A stretch of 38,243 bases of DNA from positions 1 through 38,243 of the forward strand of contig LFSB01000037.1 in assembly GCA_001513045.1 (NCBI GenBank), given 5' to 3'. Within the stretch, counting starts at the first letter, position 1. Every line of letters starts with the position of its first letter. Under the pieces are notes generated by a model. It was given only the letters and a program-made list of their open reading frames with translations, did no database searches and was not told where the DNA came from. Positions 31,142-38,243 of the stretch are shown here, one piece after another. Both the position numbers and the translations under genes were made by a program. The DNA comes from Clostridiales bacterium DTU089. GTDB lineage: Bacteria > Bacillota > Clostridia > Oscillospirales > Acutalibacteraceae.

Positions 31142-34100
31142 TTATTTACGGAACACCACATTGTCATCGCCGAGAATTCTTTTTAATTCTCTGAGCAAAG
31201 GCTCGTTGATATCGGTAAGAAGTCCGTTTCCGGCAAATTCATACTCCTTTGTATCGCAGTAATAGAAATACACGGGACATCTGCCGTCGAAAATCTCAAG
31301 CAAATTTACCGCACGGCTTTTGTTTTCGTCCGAACGCGTGCCGAAGCGCAGAAAAAGACCCTTGCGTCCGCTTTGCCTGTCTGCCTCCTGAGGCGTATTA
31401 CTTTGCTTAGGCTGAACAGCCGTATGCGGAGATGAGGTGTATTTCGGCTTTTGAGGCAGCGGGGGATATACAGTGTTTTCATCGAATACCTTTACGCTGT
31501 CGCAGACCACCTTTGCGTCCTCGTCCTCGCGAAGAGAAAGTCTGCCGTCAAGAACCACAACCGCGCCCTCGGCAAGCAAATCGGAATATTTCTCAAGGGT
31601 TTTCGGGAAAATAATTGTCTCTATTGCTCCGTAGATGTCCTCAAGCACAGCAAACGCCATAAACGCATCTTTTTTGGTTGTCTTTTTACGCAGTCTTGTA
31701 ATTATCGCAAGCAGGCGTACGGGCGAGCCGTCGGAATAAACTCCGGATATGTCCTCTCCGGCGCTTAAAAGCTCGGAAACACGTGCTGCTCCGATTTTTT
31801 CGGCAAAGGGCATATATTTTTTCATAGGATGACCGGATATATACAGCCCCGTTATCTCCTTTTCAAAGGCAAGCCGCTCGCTTTCGTCCATTTCGGGGCG
31901 CATTTCAAGCTGCACGGCCTCCGACTGCTGCGGGACAACCCCCATGCTGAAAAAATCCACCTGATTTTCACCGCCGCGGCGTCTGTCGTATTCGAGGTCG
32001 GCGGTTATGCGCTCCATGTTGAAAAGCATGGTGCTGCGTGTGAGTCCGAGTGAGTCGAGGGCTCCGCATTTTATTAGGCTCTCAAGCGCACGGCGGTTGA
32101 AGTCCGAGCCGTATACGCGCTTACAAAACGAGCTGAAGGATGTATAATTCCCTCCGCTTTCGCGTTCGGATACTATGCGGTTTATAAAGCCGCTGCCGAG
32201 ATTTTTCACCGCGAGCAGACCGAAGCGGATTGAATTTTTCTCCGAGGTGAAGCCGTCGCTGCTGCTGTTTACATCCGGGGGCAGCACGCTTATGCCCAGA
32301 CGAAGACACTCTGCTATATATTCGGCGACCTTGCGTGAGTTATCAAGCACGCTTGTGAGTAATGCCGCCATAAATTCATTCGGATGGTGTGCTTTGAGAT
32401 AAGCCGTGCGATAAGCTATGAGCGCATAGGCGGCTGAGTGGGATTTGTTGAAGGCATAGGAGGCGAACGAGGTCATGTCGTTGAATATCTCCTGAGCAAC
32501 CGCCTCAGGGACACCGTTTTTAACCGCACCTTCACAGAGCACGGTTCCGTCGGGGAGAGTCTGACCGTGAATAAAATATTCACGTTCCTTTTCCATGACG
32601 GAATGCTTTTTCTTTGACATTGCCCGCCGTACTACATCCGCACGTCCGTAGGAATAGCCCGCGAGAGTTCTGAAAACCTGCATGACCTGCTCCTGATATA
32701 CCATGCAGCCTTCCGTGACGTCAAGTATTTCCTTCAACGCCGGTGTTTTATATTTTATGCCTTCGGGATGCTTTCTGTTTTCAAGATATGAGGGTATAAA
32801 ATACATAGGACCGGGACGGTAAAGTGCAACCGCGGCGGTTATGTCCTCAAATTTTTCCGGCTTCAGCTCGGTAAGCAGTCGCGTCATTCCGGCGGATTCG
32901 CATTGGAATACACCGGAGGTATTGCCCTTGGCAAGCTCGGAAAATGTGTCGCTGTCATCAAGGGGAAGCGTTTCCACGGAGAAATCGGGGAGCTTTTTGC
33001 GCACCATCTTCTCGGCATCGCCTATTACCGTAAGCGTGCGCAGCCCCAGCAAATCCATTTTCAGAAGTCCTAACTCTTCAATGGCTGTCATTGTATATTG
33101 TGTGACAACAGAGCCGTCCGTGCCCGAAAGCGGAACATAGTCGCTTACCGGGTCTGCCGTTATGACGACACCCGCCGCGTGGGTTGAGGCGTGCCGGGGC
33201 ATGCCCTCGATTTTTGCGGCGTTATCTATAAGATTTTTAACGCGCTCGTCCGAAGAGTACAGCTTTTTCAGGTCGGGATTTTTTTCAATTGCGGAGCTGA
33301 GGGTTATATTCAGCTCATAGGGTATCTGCTTGGCAACGGTGTCAACAAGAGAATACGGCATGTCAAGAACTCTGCCGACATCCCTTATTGCCGCCCTCGC
33401 GGCAAGCGTTCCCATTGTAACTATCTGGGCAACATGGTCCGCACCGTAGCGGCTTATGACATAATCAATGACCTCTCCGCGGCGCATATAGCAAAAGTCG
33501 ATGTCTATATCCGGCATGCTCACGCGCTCCGGATTCAAAAACCGTTCAAACAGCAGATGATATTTTATGGGGTCGAGCCCGGTTATACCTGAGGCGTACG
33601 CCGCAAGACTTCCCACCGCGGAGCCTCTTCCGGGGCCTACGGGTATGCCGTTCGAGCGGGCAAACTCCACAAAATCAAGCACTATTAGGAAATAATCGGT
33701 ATAGCCCATTTTGTCTATTACAGACAGCTCATATTCAAGCCGCTTGCAGTATTCCTCCGGAATTTCACCTCCGAGCTTTTCGCCCAGCCGTTTCAGACAA
33801 AGGTTTTTGAAATACACATCATGCTCCACCGACTCATCCGGGATTTTGAAATACGGGATTTTTGTAACTCCGAACTCAAGCCGGACGTTGCAGCGCTGCG
33901 CAATTACACCGGTATTTTCAACAGCCTGCGGAGCGTCTGCGAACAGTGAATACATCTCCTGCTCGGATTTGAGATAAAACTCATCGGTTGCAAAGCCCAT
34001 TCCGGTGTCCTCGCCGACGAGGTGGTTTGTTTGTATGCATACAAGAATCTCCTGCATTGCGGCATCGGATTTGTTTACATAATGAACGTCGTTCGTTGCA

Positions 34101-34702
34101 ACAAGAGGTATTCCCGTTTCGCGCGAAAGGCGTATAAGCATCGGGTTTATAAGCTGCTGCTCGCGCAGCAGGTGATTCTGAATCTCAAGATAATAATTAC
34201 CCTGACCGAAAACGTCGTTGTAATACTCTGCGACACATTTTGCGCCGTCGTAGTCGTGTTCAAGAAGTCGCGAGGAAACCTCGCCCGCAAGGCAGCCGGA
34301 AAGTGCAATTATGCCCTCGTGATATTTTTCAAGCAGTTCTCTGTCAACTCGCGGCTTGGTGTAGAAGCCCTCCGTCCATGAGCGGGACACAAGACGCATA
34401 AGATTTTTATAGCCCGTGTCATTTTCGCACAGCAGCACAAGATGATATCTTTGAGCATCAAGCGTGTGCTGACGGTCGAAACGAGTGCGTGCGGCAACAT
34501 AAACCTCACAGCCTATTATGGGCTTTATTCCGCGCTCCGCGGCGGCATTATAAAAATCGACCACGCCGTACATTACGCCGTGATCGGTTATTGCAACAGT
34601 CTTCTGCCCGAGAGCCTTTGCCCTGTCAAGCAACTCGCCGATACGGCAGGCGCCGTCCAGCAGGCTGTATTCCGTATGAACATGTAAATGGGCGAAATCC
34701 AT
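31142..34702 (-). CDS. dnaE: DNA polymerase III alpha subunit
   Basis: The replicative polymerase subunit, 1186 residues, of the DnaE1-like type. The PHP domain opens with HLHVHTEYSLLDGA (5-18) and has ITDHG (38-42), with several metal-binding His residues intact. The polymerase core shows PVGPGRGSAVGS (354-365) and the catalytic PDIDIDF (397-403) with its Asp residues, then later PGPMYFIPSYL and a helix-hairpin-helix region. An OB-fold (about residues 1000-1080) follows. The ATG lies three bases after araD; its ribosome site, GGAG, is within the last araD codons. Genes for DnaE normally sit with pfkA or acc genes, so the araAD fusion is unusual. No 3'-5' exonuclease motif of the PolC type is present. 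Confidence 0.96.
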   Translation of the reverse strand: MDFAHLHVHTEYSLLDGACRIGELLDRAKALGQKTVAITDHGVMYGVVDFYNAAAERGIKPIIGCEVYVAARTRFDRQHTLDAQRYHLVLLCENDTGYKNLMRLVSRSWTEGFYTKPRVDRELLEKYHEGIIALSGCLAGEVSSRLLEHDYDGAKCVAEYYNDVFGQGNYYLEIQNHLLREQQLINPMLIRLSRETGIPLVATNDVHYVNKSDAAMQEILVCIQTNHLVGEDTGMGFATDEFYLKSEQEMYSLFADAPQAVENTGVIAQRCNVRLEFGVTKIPYFKIPDESVEHDVYFKNLCLKRLGEKLGGEIPEEYCKRLEYELSVIDKMGYTDYFLIVLDFVEFARSNGIPVGPGRGSAVGSLAAYASGITGLDPIKYHLLFERFLNPERVSMPDIDIDFCYMRRGEVIDYVISRYGADHVAQIVTMGTLAARAAIRDVGRVLDMPYSLVDTVAKQIPYELNITLSSAIEKNPDLKKLYSSDERVKNLIDNAAKIEGMPRHASTHAAGVVITADPVSDYVPLSGTDGSVVTQYTMTAIEELGLLKMDLLGLRTLTVIGDAEKMVRKKLPDFSVETLPLDDSDTFSELAKGNTSGVFQCESAGMTRLLTELKPEKFEDITAAVALYRPGPMYFIPSYLENRKHPEGIKYKTPALKEILDVTEGCMVYQEQVMQVFRTLAGYSYGRADVVRRAMSKKKHSVMEKEREYFIHGQTLPDGTVLCEGAVKNGVPEAVAQEIFNDMTSFASYAFNKSHSAAYALIAYRTAYLKAHHPNEFMAALLTSVLDNSRKVAEYIAECLRLGISVLPPDVNSSSDGFTSEKNSIRFGLLAVKNLGSGFINRIVSERESGGNYTSFSSFCKRVYGSDFNRRALESLIKCGALDSLGLTRSTMLFNMERITADLEYDRRRGGENQVDFFSMGVVPQQSEAVQLEMRPEMDESERLAFEKEITGLYISGHPMKKYMPFAEKIGAARVSELLSAGEDISGVYSDGSPVRLLAIITRLRKKTTKKDAFMAFAVLEDIYGAIETIIFPKTLEKYSDLLAEGAVVVLDGRLSLREDEDAKVVCDSVKVFDENTVYPPLPQKPKYTSSPHTAVQPKQSNTPQEADRQSGRKGLFLRFGTRSDENKSRAVNLLEIFDGRCPVYFYYCDTKEYEFAGNGLLTDINEPLLRELKRILGDDNVVFRK

Positions 34703-34705
34703 AGG

Positions 34706-35431
34706 TTACTCCGTTTTTTCCGCAGACTGTATTCTCTGTCCGTAATATGCTTTTTTGCCGTGCTTGCGGCTGAAGTGCTTTTCGAGAACGTACTGGTTGA
34801 CCTGGCGTATTCTCGGATTTATGGCGAGCATTTCGGTGTTCATTGCCATTTCGGCTATACGCTCAAGGACCTCGGCATTTGCAACCGCTTCTCCGGCATC
34901 CTTGCCCCAGCAGAACGGACCGTGAAATCTGACGAGCACTGCGGGAATCGCTTCATAATCCATGCCGCTGCCGCTGAAGCATTCAGCAATGACCTTGCCG
35001 GTGTTCAGCTCATACGCCTCCTCCACCTGTGCTCTGGAAAGCTCACGGGTGCAGGGGATGGGACCGGATGCAAAATCCGCATGGGTTGTCCCGTAGGGAG
35101 GTATAAACCTTCCGGTCTGCGACCACGCGACCGCATATTTTGAGTGGGTGTGAACCACTCCGCCTATTTTCGGGAAAGCCTTATAAAGCTCTATATGCGT
35201 AAATGTGTCGGTTGACGGGCGCAGCGTGCCCTCGACAACATTTCCCTTCATGTCCACAACGGGCATTTTCTGAGGCATAAGCTCGGGGTATGATATTCCC
35301 GAGGGCTTTATAACTATAAGTCCGCTTTCTCTGTCTATACCCGATACATTGCCCCACGTACACGGAGCAAGCCCCATCTCGTAAAGCTGCATATTTGCCT
35401 CATAAACCGCCATTTTCAGTTCTTCAAGCAT
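34706..35431 (-). CDS. araD: L-ribulose-5-phosphate 4-epimerase
   Basis: Interconverts L-ribulose 5-phosphate and D-xylulose 5-phosphate, the last step of L-arabinose catabolism before the pentose phosphate pathway. The 241-residue length is normal. The class II aldolase-type fold shows TWGNVSG (25-31), PSG (43-45), STDTFTH (73-79), the zinc-binding VHTHSKYA (93-100) and a later zinc His in HGPFCWG. The His94, His96 arrangement matches the two metal ligands of the E. coli enzyme. GGGGAG precedes the ATG by seven bases, and araA ends three bases before it. No ribulokinase gene (araB) is in the window. Confidence 0.95.
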   Translation of the reverse strand: MLEELKMAVYEANMQLYEMGLAPCTWGNVSGIDRESGLIVIKPSGISYPELMPQKMPVVDMKGNVVEGTLRPSTDTFTHIELYKAFPKIGGVVHTHSKYAVAWSQTGRFIPPYGTTHADFASGPIPCTRELSRAQVEEAYELNTGKVIAECFSGSGMDYEAIPAVLVRFHGPFCWGKDAGEAVANAEVLERIAEMAMNTEMLAINPRIRQVNQYVLEKHFSRKHGKKAYYGQRIQSAEKTE

Positions 35432-35434
35432 ACT

Positions 35435-36901
35435 TTATACTCCCCACACAAATTCATTTGTCTCAAGCTCTTTGCGAAAGTTTTCCACGGTTGTTGAGTC
35501 GTTGATGTGTAAAAATTCTATTCCCGCCATTTCGGCGAAATTTCTCATATGCTCCGCCGTAAGAGCATACGTAAGAACCGAGTGGTGTGAGCCTCCGGCA
35601 AGTATCCACGATGCAGCCGACACTCTCAGAGAGGGTTGCGGCTTCCACAGCGCGCTTGCTACGGGCAAACGGGGCATTTCGGGTCGGTCGGACACGCAAT
35701 CGATATCGTTAACAATCATTCGCAGCCTTGTGCCCATATCAACAAGTGAAACGACAATTGCCTTTCCGCCCTTCGCATTGAATACCGCGCGCGCGGGGGG
35801 CTCTCTGTCGCCTATGCCGAGGGGATGAACCTGTATTTTCGGCTTGTCTGCGGCTATTGACGGGCAAATCTCAAGCATATGCGCGCCGAGTATCATCTCA
35901 TTGCCCTTTTCAAAATGATATGTGTAATCCTCCATGAAAGAGGTGCCGCCGTCAAGACCGCGTGACATAAGCTTGATTATTCTCGTCAGAGCGGCAACCT
36001 TCCAGTCGCCCTCTGCGCCGAAGCCGTAACCCGAAAGCATGAGGTTCTGGCAGGCAAGACCCGGAAGCTGGCGCAGACCGTGAAGCTCCTCAAAATTCGT
36101 ATGAAACGCACCGAACCCGCCGGCGCGGAGAAATCTTTCAAGACCCAGCTCCACCTTCGCCTGATAGCGTACGGCCTGTATGTCTTCGGTGTCCATAATA
36201 TATTTTTCAGTATATTGAGCAGTTTTTTCAGCAGTTTCGGCTTCGGAAATACTGTCGATTTCCCCGATAACATCACCGAGTCCGAAGTAATCAACCTGCC
36301 AGCCGAGCTTTATCTGAGCTTCGATTTTGTCACCGTCGGTAACAGCAACGTTCCTCATGTTGTCACCCAGACGCAGAACCCGCAGCCGTCTGCTTTCAAG
36401 CATGCCGACGGCGGCGCGCATCCATGCCCCGATTTCGGAGAGGAATTCACCGTCCTGCCAGTAGCCGGCTATGACCTTGCGTTTAAGGTTCATGCGGGCG
36501 GTGATGTAGCCGTGCTCGCGGTCACCGTGGGCGCTCTGGTTGAGGTTCATGAAATCCATATCTATGGTGTTCCACGGAATATCGCGGTTAAACTGTGTGT
36601 TGATGTGAAGATAAGGCTTGTCAAGTCTGCCCAAGCCGGCAATCCACTGCTTGGACGGAGAGAAGGTGTGCATCCAGGCAATAACTCCGGCACACATGGG
36701 GTCGGAATTGGCGGAGTCGATTGCCGTAAGAATCTGCTGAGAGGTTGTCAGGCAGTCAAGCACCTCAACGGTGCACGGAATCTCGGCAGCGCTGTTGAAG
36801 CCGTCTGTCATAATCCGGGCATGCTCGTTCACTGCGTGCAGAGCATCCTCGCCGTAAAGAGGCTGAGAGCCGACAAGAAATAAAAATTTATATTCCTTCA
36901 T
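35435..36901 (-). CDS. araA: L-arabinose isomerase
   Basis: Converts L-arabinose to L-ribulose in the cytoplasm, using Mn2+ in the family. The 488-residue length matches bacterial AraA. Metal-binding residues are Glu297 (GFGAEGDWK), Glu324 (FMEDYTYHF), His341 (GAHMLEICP) and a His in GGSHHSVL near the C-terminus, each offset by nine from E. coli numbering. The frame opens at 36946, but the ATG at 36901 begins the conserved EYKFLFLVGSQPLYGEDAL and lies downstream of the promoter. The Shine-Dalgarno sequence is weak (GGACGGA). It is the first gene of the run araA-araD-dnaE. No AraR-type operator was recognised by eye. Confidence 0.96.
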   Translation of the reverse strand: MKEYKFLFLVGSQPLYGEDALHAVNEHARIMTDGFNSAAEIPCTVEVLDCLTTSQQILTAIDSANSDPMCAGVIAWMHTFSPSKQWIAGLGRLDKPYLHINTQFNRDIPWNTIDMDFMNLNQSAHGDREHGYITARMNLKRKVIAGYWQDGEFLSEIGAWMRAAVGMLESRRLRVLRLGDNMRNVAVTDGDKIEAQIKLGWQVDYFGLGDVIGEIDSISEAETAEKTAQYTEKYIMDTEDIQAVRYQAKVELGLERFLRAGGFGAFHTNFEELHGLRQLPGLACQNLMLSGYGFGAEGDWKVAALTRIIKLMSRGLDGGTSFMEDYTYHFEKGNEMILGAHMLEICPSIAADKPKIQVHPLGIGDREPPARAVFNAKGGKAIVVSLVDMGTRLRMIVNDIDCVSDRPEMPRLPVASALWKPQPSLRVSAASWILAGGSHHSVLTYALTAEHMRNFAEMAGIEFLHINDSTTVENFRKELETNEFVWGV

Positions 36902-36957
36902 AAGCTGTATCCGTCCGTTCAAGAAAAGATGTGCATAATATACCAATCTATCTTGTA

Positions 36958-36986
36958 ATTATAAGCGCATTTTAAGCGTGTGTCAA
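36958..36986 (-). promoter_or_regulatory. Consensus sigma-A promoter of araA-araD-dnaE
   Basis: On the minus strand TTGACA (36986-36981) and TATAAT (36963-36958) are 17 bases apart, a perfect match to consensus. Transcription would start near 36951. The divergent ClC promoter begins 26 bases away. Confidence 0.85.
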
Positions 36987-37011
36987 TTATTTAATTTTAT
37001 TTCTAAAAAGA

Positions 37012-37041
37012 TTGACTAAAGTTTTTTATTTGTGCTATCAT
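37012..37041 (+). promoter_or_regulatory. Sigma-A promoter of the ClC gene
   Basis: TTGACT (37012-37017) and TATCAT (37036-37041) are 18 bases apart, back to back with the araA promoter. Confidence 0.6.
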
Positions 37042-37051
37042 CTGAGGAATC

Positions 37052-37087
37052 ATGAAGGAATTACGAGGATACGCTAATATAATATGA
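37052..37087 (+). CDS. Possible 11-codon leader peptide upstream of the ClC gene
   Basis: ATG at 37052 has TGAGGA close upstream and encodes MKELRGYANII before a TGA at 37085-37087. That stop overlaps the ClC start as ATGA. The ClC start itself has its nearest GAGG 15 bases upstream, too far for normal use. The peptide may simply deliver ribosomes to the ClC gene. The spacing from GAGGA to this ATG is short, so the call is tentative. Confidence 0.4.
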   Translation: MKELRGYANII

Positions 37088-38243
37088 AAGATAAATATAC
37101 TTTTAAACAGTCGATAACCCATATGCTTCGCTATTTAAGCTTTTTGCTGAAATGGCTTGTTATTGCTCTGCTTGTCGGCGCTGTCGGCGGAGCGGTCGGA
37201 ACCGTGTTTCATCTTGCCGTGTCGTATTCAGCGGACATACGCGCCGCATATCCCAAGCTTATACTGCTTCTGCCGCTTGCGGGAGCGGCAATCGCGTTTA
37301 TGTATAAGCTTGCGGGCATGGCGGATGACGGCGGAACGGATTTGGTATTCACCTGCATAAGAACCAGCGAAAAGCTTCCCGTTCGTATGGCGCCTCTGAT
37401 TTTTGTTTCAACGGTGCTCACTCATCTGTGCGGCGGTTCCTCCGGACGTGAGGGCGCGGCACTTCAGATAGGCGGCAGCATAGGAGAGCTTTTTTCAAAT
37501 CTGTTCAGAACCAACGATAAGGATAAGCGTATACTCATAATGTGCGGAATGAGCGCACTTTTCAGCGCTCTTTTCGGAACGCCGCTTACCGCTGCGGTAT
37601 TCGGTATGGAGGTTATAAGCATAGGTGTTATGTACTACGCAGCAATAGTGCCGTGCCTTTTTGCGTCAATTGTAGCTTATTTTATAGCCTCCTCCTTCGG
37701 CGTGGACCCGACACGCTTCAGTGTGCCCGACATTCCGCTTATGGGAGCCAAATCTCTCGGACAGGTTCTTTTACTGTCCGCCGCCTGTGCGGTTATGGGC
37801 GTGATATTCTGCTGTGTGATGCACGGAACAAAGGCTCTGTATTCAAAATTGTTAAAAAATACGGTTTTAAGAGCAACCGTAGGCGGACTGATTGTCGCAG
37901 GACTCTCCTTGCTGATAAATACGGACCGCTATAACGGCTCGGGTATAGACACCGTGTATGAAGCCCTGAGCGGAGATGTTCCGGCGTTTGCGTTCGCGTT
38001 GAAGCTTGTGTTTACCGCATTGACTCTCGGTGCGGGATTTAAAGGCGGAGAAATCGTTCCGACCTTTTTTATAGGCTCAACCTTCGGCAACACAGTCGGA
38101 AGGCTTCTGAAAATGTCTCCGCAGTTCGGCGGCGCAATAGGGCTTGTTGCAGCTTTTTGCTCGGCGGTTAACTGCCCCGTATCCTCAATGCTTCTGAGTA
38201 TTGAGCTTTTCAGCTCTGAGGGCATGCTCTTTTTTGCGGCGGC
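37084..38243 (+). CDS. ClC-family anion channel or antiporter (3' end outside the window)
   Basis: The frame is open from ATG 37084 to the window end, 386 codons, so the protein is truncated only by the window. It has about ten hydrophobic helices. The ClC landmarks are GGSSGREGAALQIG (GREG block with its gating Glu), GTPLTAAVFGMEVIS, NGSGIDTVYEAL and KGGEIVPTFFIGSTFG. The usual GREGP reads GREGA, and the first selectivity loop has GTDLV where chloride types have GSGIP. These changes are seen in several ClC branches of Firmicutes, including fluoride-type relatives, but I cannot assign the ion. No N-terminal signal peptide is present and no CBS domain is visible before the cut. Confidence 0.87.
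   Translation, partial: MKDKYTFKQSITHMLRYLSFLLKWLVIALLVGAVGGAVGTVFHLAVSYSADIRAAYPKLILLLPLAGAAIAFMYKLAGMADDGGTDLVFTCIRTSEKLPVRMAPLIFVSTVLTHLCGGSSGREGAALQIGGSIGELFSNLFRTNDKDKRILIMCGMSALFSALFGTPLTAAVFGMEVISIGVMYYAAIVPCLFASIVAYFIASSFGVDPTRFSVPDIPLMGAKSLGQVLLLSAACAVMGVIFCCVMHGTKALYSKLLKNTVLRATVGGLIVAGLSLLINTDRYNGSGIDTVYEALSGDVPAFAFALKLVFTALTLGAGFKGGEIVPTFFIGSTFGNTVGRLLKMSPQFGGAIGLVAAFCSAVNCPVSSMLLSIELFSSEGMLFFAA

Noticed and set aside
37018-37083. Fluoride riboswitch before the ClC gene
   Set aside because: No match to the conserved crcB-type fold was found in the 66 bases, and the leader is short.
1-38243. CRISPR array, prophage or integrase
   Set aside because: No regularly spaced repeats, phage structural genes, integrases or transposases were seen on either strand.

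Overview
The window looks like chromosomal DNA of a Gram-positive gut-type Clostridia, probably Oscillospiraceae/Ruminococcaceae. The reasons are moderate GC with GGAGG-type ribosome sites and consensus sigma-A promoters, an ECF vitamin transporter, LuxS, a LemA/DUF2207 pair, thr-rich lipoproteins, cytoplasmic fucosidase and arabinose genes. The taxonomic call is inference. No tRNA, rRNA, CRISPR array, phage gene or transposase was seen.

Layout. 1-263: gene-free, with hairpin repeats and a terminator. 264-6094 (minus): a tight six-gene run of orphan peptide-type ABC binding lipoprotein, VanZ-like protein, ThuA-like protein, Gfo/Idh/MocA oxidoreductase, OPA-type MFS transporter and HAD phosphatase. 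6264-11731 (plus): leuA-leuB, a membrane protein, a GNAT acetyltransferase, a PP2C-like protein and luxS. 11728-18001 (plus): a promoter, cobalamin riboswitch and terminator, followed by a small basic protein, a DUF4430 (transcobalamin C-terminal-like) surface protein, a membrane-tethered protein combining an alpha/alpha toroid with a DUF4430 domain, then EcfT, a fused EcfA-EcfA ATPase and an S component. 18072-20885: alpha-L-fucosidase facing a GPH sugar symporter. 20908-23348 (minus): LemA and DUF2207. 23575-24702: repeat-containing lipoprotein. 24985-27180: XRE regulator divergent from an unknown protein and a membrane-anchored nuclease. 27248-29961 (minus): ECF sigma factor and a membrane beta-propeller protein. 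30077-36901 (minus): araA-araD-dnaE, then pfkA from its own promoter. 37052-38243 (plus): a ClC-family channel, cut by the window end, preceded by a possible 11-codon leader peptide.

How the parts work together. The strongest candidate for an undescribed system is the riboswitch-controlled operon at 11728-18001. Its toroid plus DUF4430 protein has the same two-domain composition as animal transcobalamin and intrinsic factor, and it is encoded with a complete ECF transporter behind a cobalamin riboswitch. I infer a Gram-positive surface capture and uptake machine for cobalamin or related corrinoids. The family resemblances are read by eye and have not been tested by database search or structure prediction.
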